The notes under the pieces: generated by a model | What the model was told of the DNA's origin: nothing | Seen by the model: the letters and a program-made list of their open reading frames with translations, nothing else | Database searches by the model: none | Shown here: positions 49,842 to 49,924 of the stretch, one piece after another | Layout of the letters: every line of letters starts with the position of its first letter | Numbering within the stretch: position 1 is the first letter of the stretch | Source: JAJPXC01 sp964562375 | GTDB taxonomy: Bacteria > Bacteroidota > Bacteroidia > Bacteroidales > Muribaculaceae | DNA: 49,924 nt | Direction: 5' to 3' | Assembly (NCBI GenBank): GCA_964562375.1 | Contig: CAZLSW010000018.1 | Location: 1-49,924 of the forward strand | Translations under genes and position numbers: made by a program

Positions 49842-49924
49842 TCCTAATGCAACTTTTTAACACCCATCTGCGGGAGTTTGACAGTTAGGGGGCAAAAAAA
49901 TAATCTAACGAATTGTTGCACAAT
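49842..49924. other. Right-hand window edge, no gene seen
   Basis: AT-rich non-coding DNA upstream of the minus-strand RNA promoter. No reading frame or repeat recognised before the end of the window. Confidence 0.5.

Overview
The window looks like a Bacteroidales chromosome, most plausibly of the Muribaculaceae/Prevotella side of the order, and probably a draft or metagenome scaffold because there is a run of exactly 100 Ns at 2628-2727. Evidence: Bacteroidota-type promoters (TTTG, 19-20 nt, TAnnTTTG) in front of many genes; a complete Na+-NQR operon; an exbB-exbD-exbD-tonB operon; a SusB-like GH97 lipoprotein; C-terminal tails resembling type IX secretion signals; a CCDC81-type HU/SPOR protein; and DUF6562 and DUF2795 proteins. 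The host background is GC-rich with C/G-ending codons. The 3.5-7.85 kb stretch is visibly more AT-rich.

Layout. 1-2.6 kb: two paralogous DUF6562-type surface proteins, the first carrying GLUG repeats and cut by the window start and an in-frame TAA. 2.6-3.6 kb: a junkyard of 81-bp tandem repeats around the assembly gap, a relic of an N6-methylase/restriction C-terminus, and an IS200-like/RAYT transposase relic inside a long imperfect inverted repeat made of TCGGCTTGCCGA palindromes. 3.6-7.8 kb: a structured RNA with promoter and terminator, then a three-gene restriction-modification operon: a fused m5C+m6A methyltransferase, a LAGLIDADG-fold protein whose two catalytic acids are replaced, and a small PD-(D/E)XK nuclease. 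This is the most novel system in the window. 7.8-11.6 kb: cardiolipin synthase, U32 peptidase-family protein, cobalamin adenosyltransferase, DUF2795. 11.6-15.2 kb: two further candidate small RNAs, a lipoprotein, an exported protein and two copies of a MITE-like repeat. 15.2-17.3 kb: an outer-membrane-like protein and an AI-2E family permease.

17.4-25.5 kb: an alpha-glucan cluster (MFS transporter, secreted multidomain GH13 amylase, alpha/beta hydrolase, GH97 SusB-like alpha-glucosidase) without SusC/SusD. 25.5-32.3 kb, mostly minus strand: a coiled-coil lipoprotein and nqrABCDEF, the respiratory sodium pump. 32.5-36.3 kb: exbB-exbD-exbD-tonB, which energises outer-membrane TonB-dependent uptake and so links the ion-motive force to nutrient import. 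36.4-38.5 kb: a secreted Fn3-type protein, followed by a palindromic repeat array. 38.9-43 kb: HU/SPOR protein, nitroreductase, then an overlapping operon of a DUF2520 dehydrogenase-like protein, a KdsC-type HAD phosphatase and Maf. 43.3-49.3 kb: a cell-wall cluster (TolB-like propeller, giant secreted N-acetylmuramoyl-L-alanine amidase, NlpC/P60 hydrolase). 49.5-49.85 kb: a candidate structured RNA gene on the minus strand.

Repeats are a theme. An 8-bp minisatellite (consensus TCGTGCAT) occurs at four loci and has entered two reading frames in frame. There are heptamer repeats in three leaders, a 24-bp repeat array, a REP-like palindrome array and three copies of a 185-250 bp MITE-like element. 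No tRNA, rRNA or CRISPR array was recognised.
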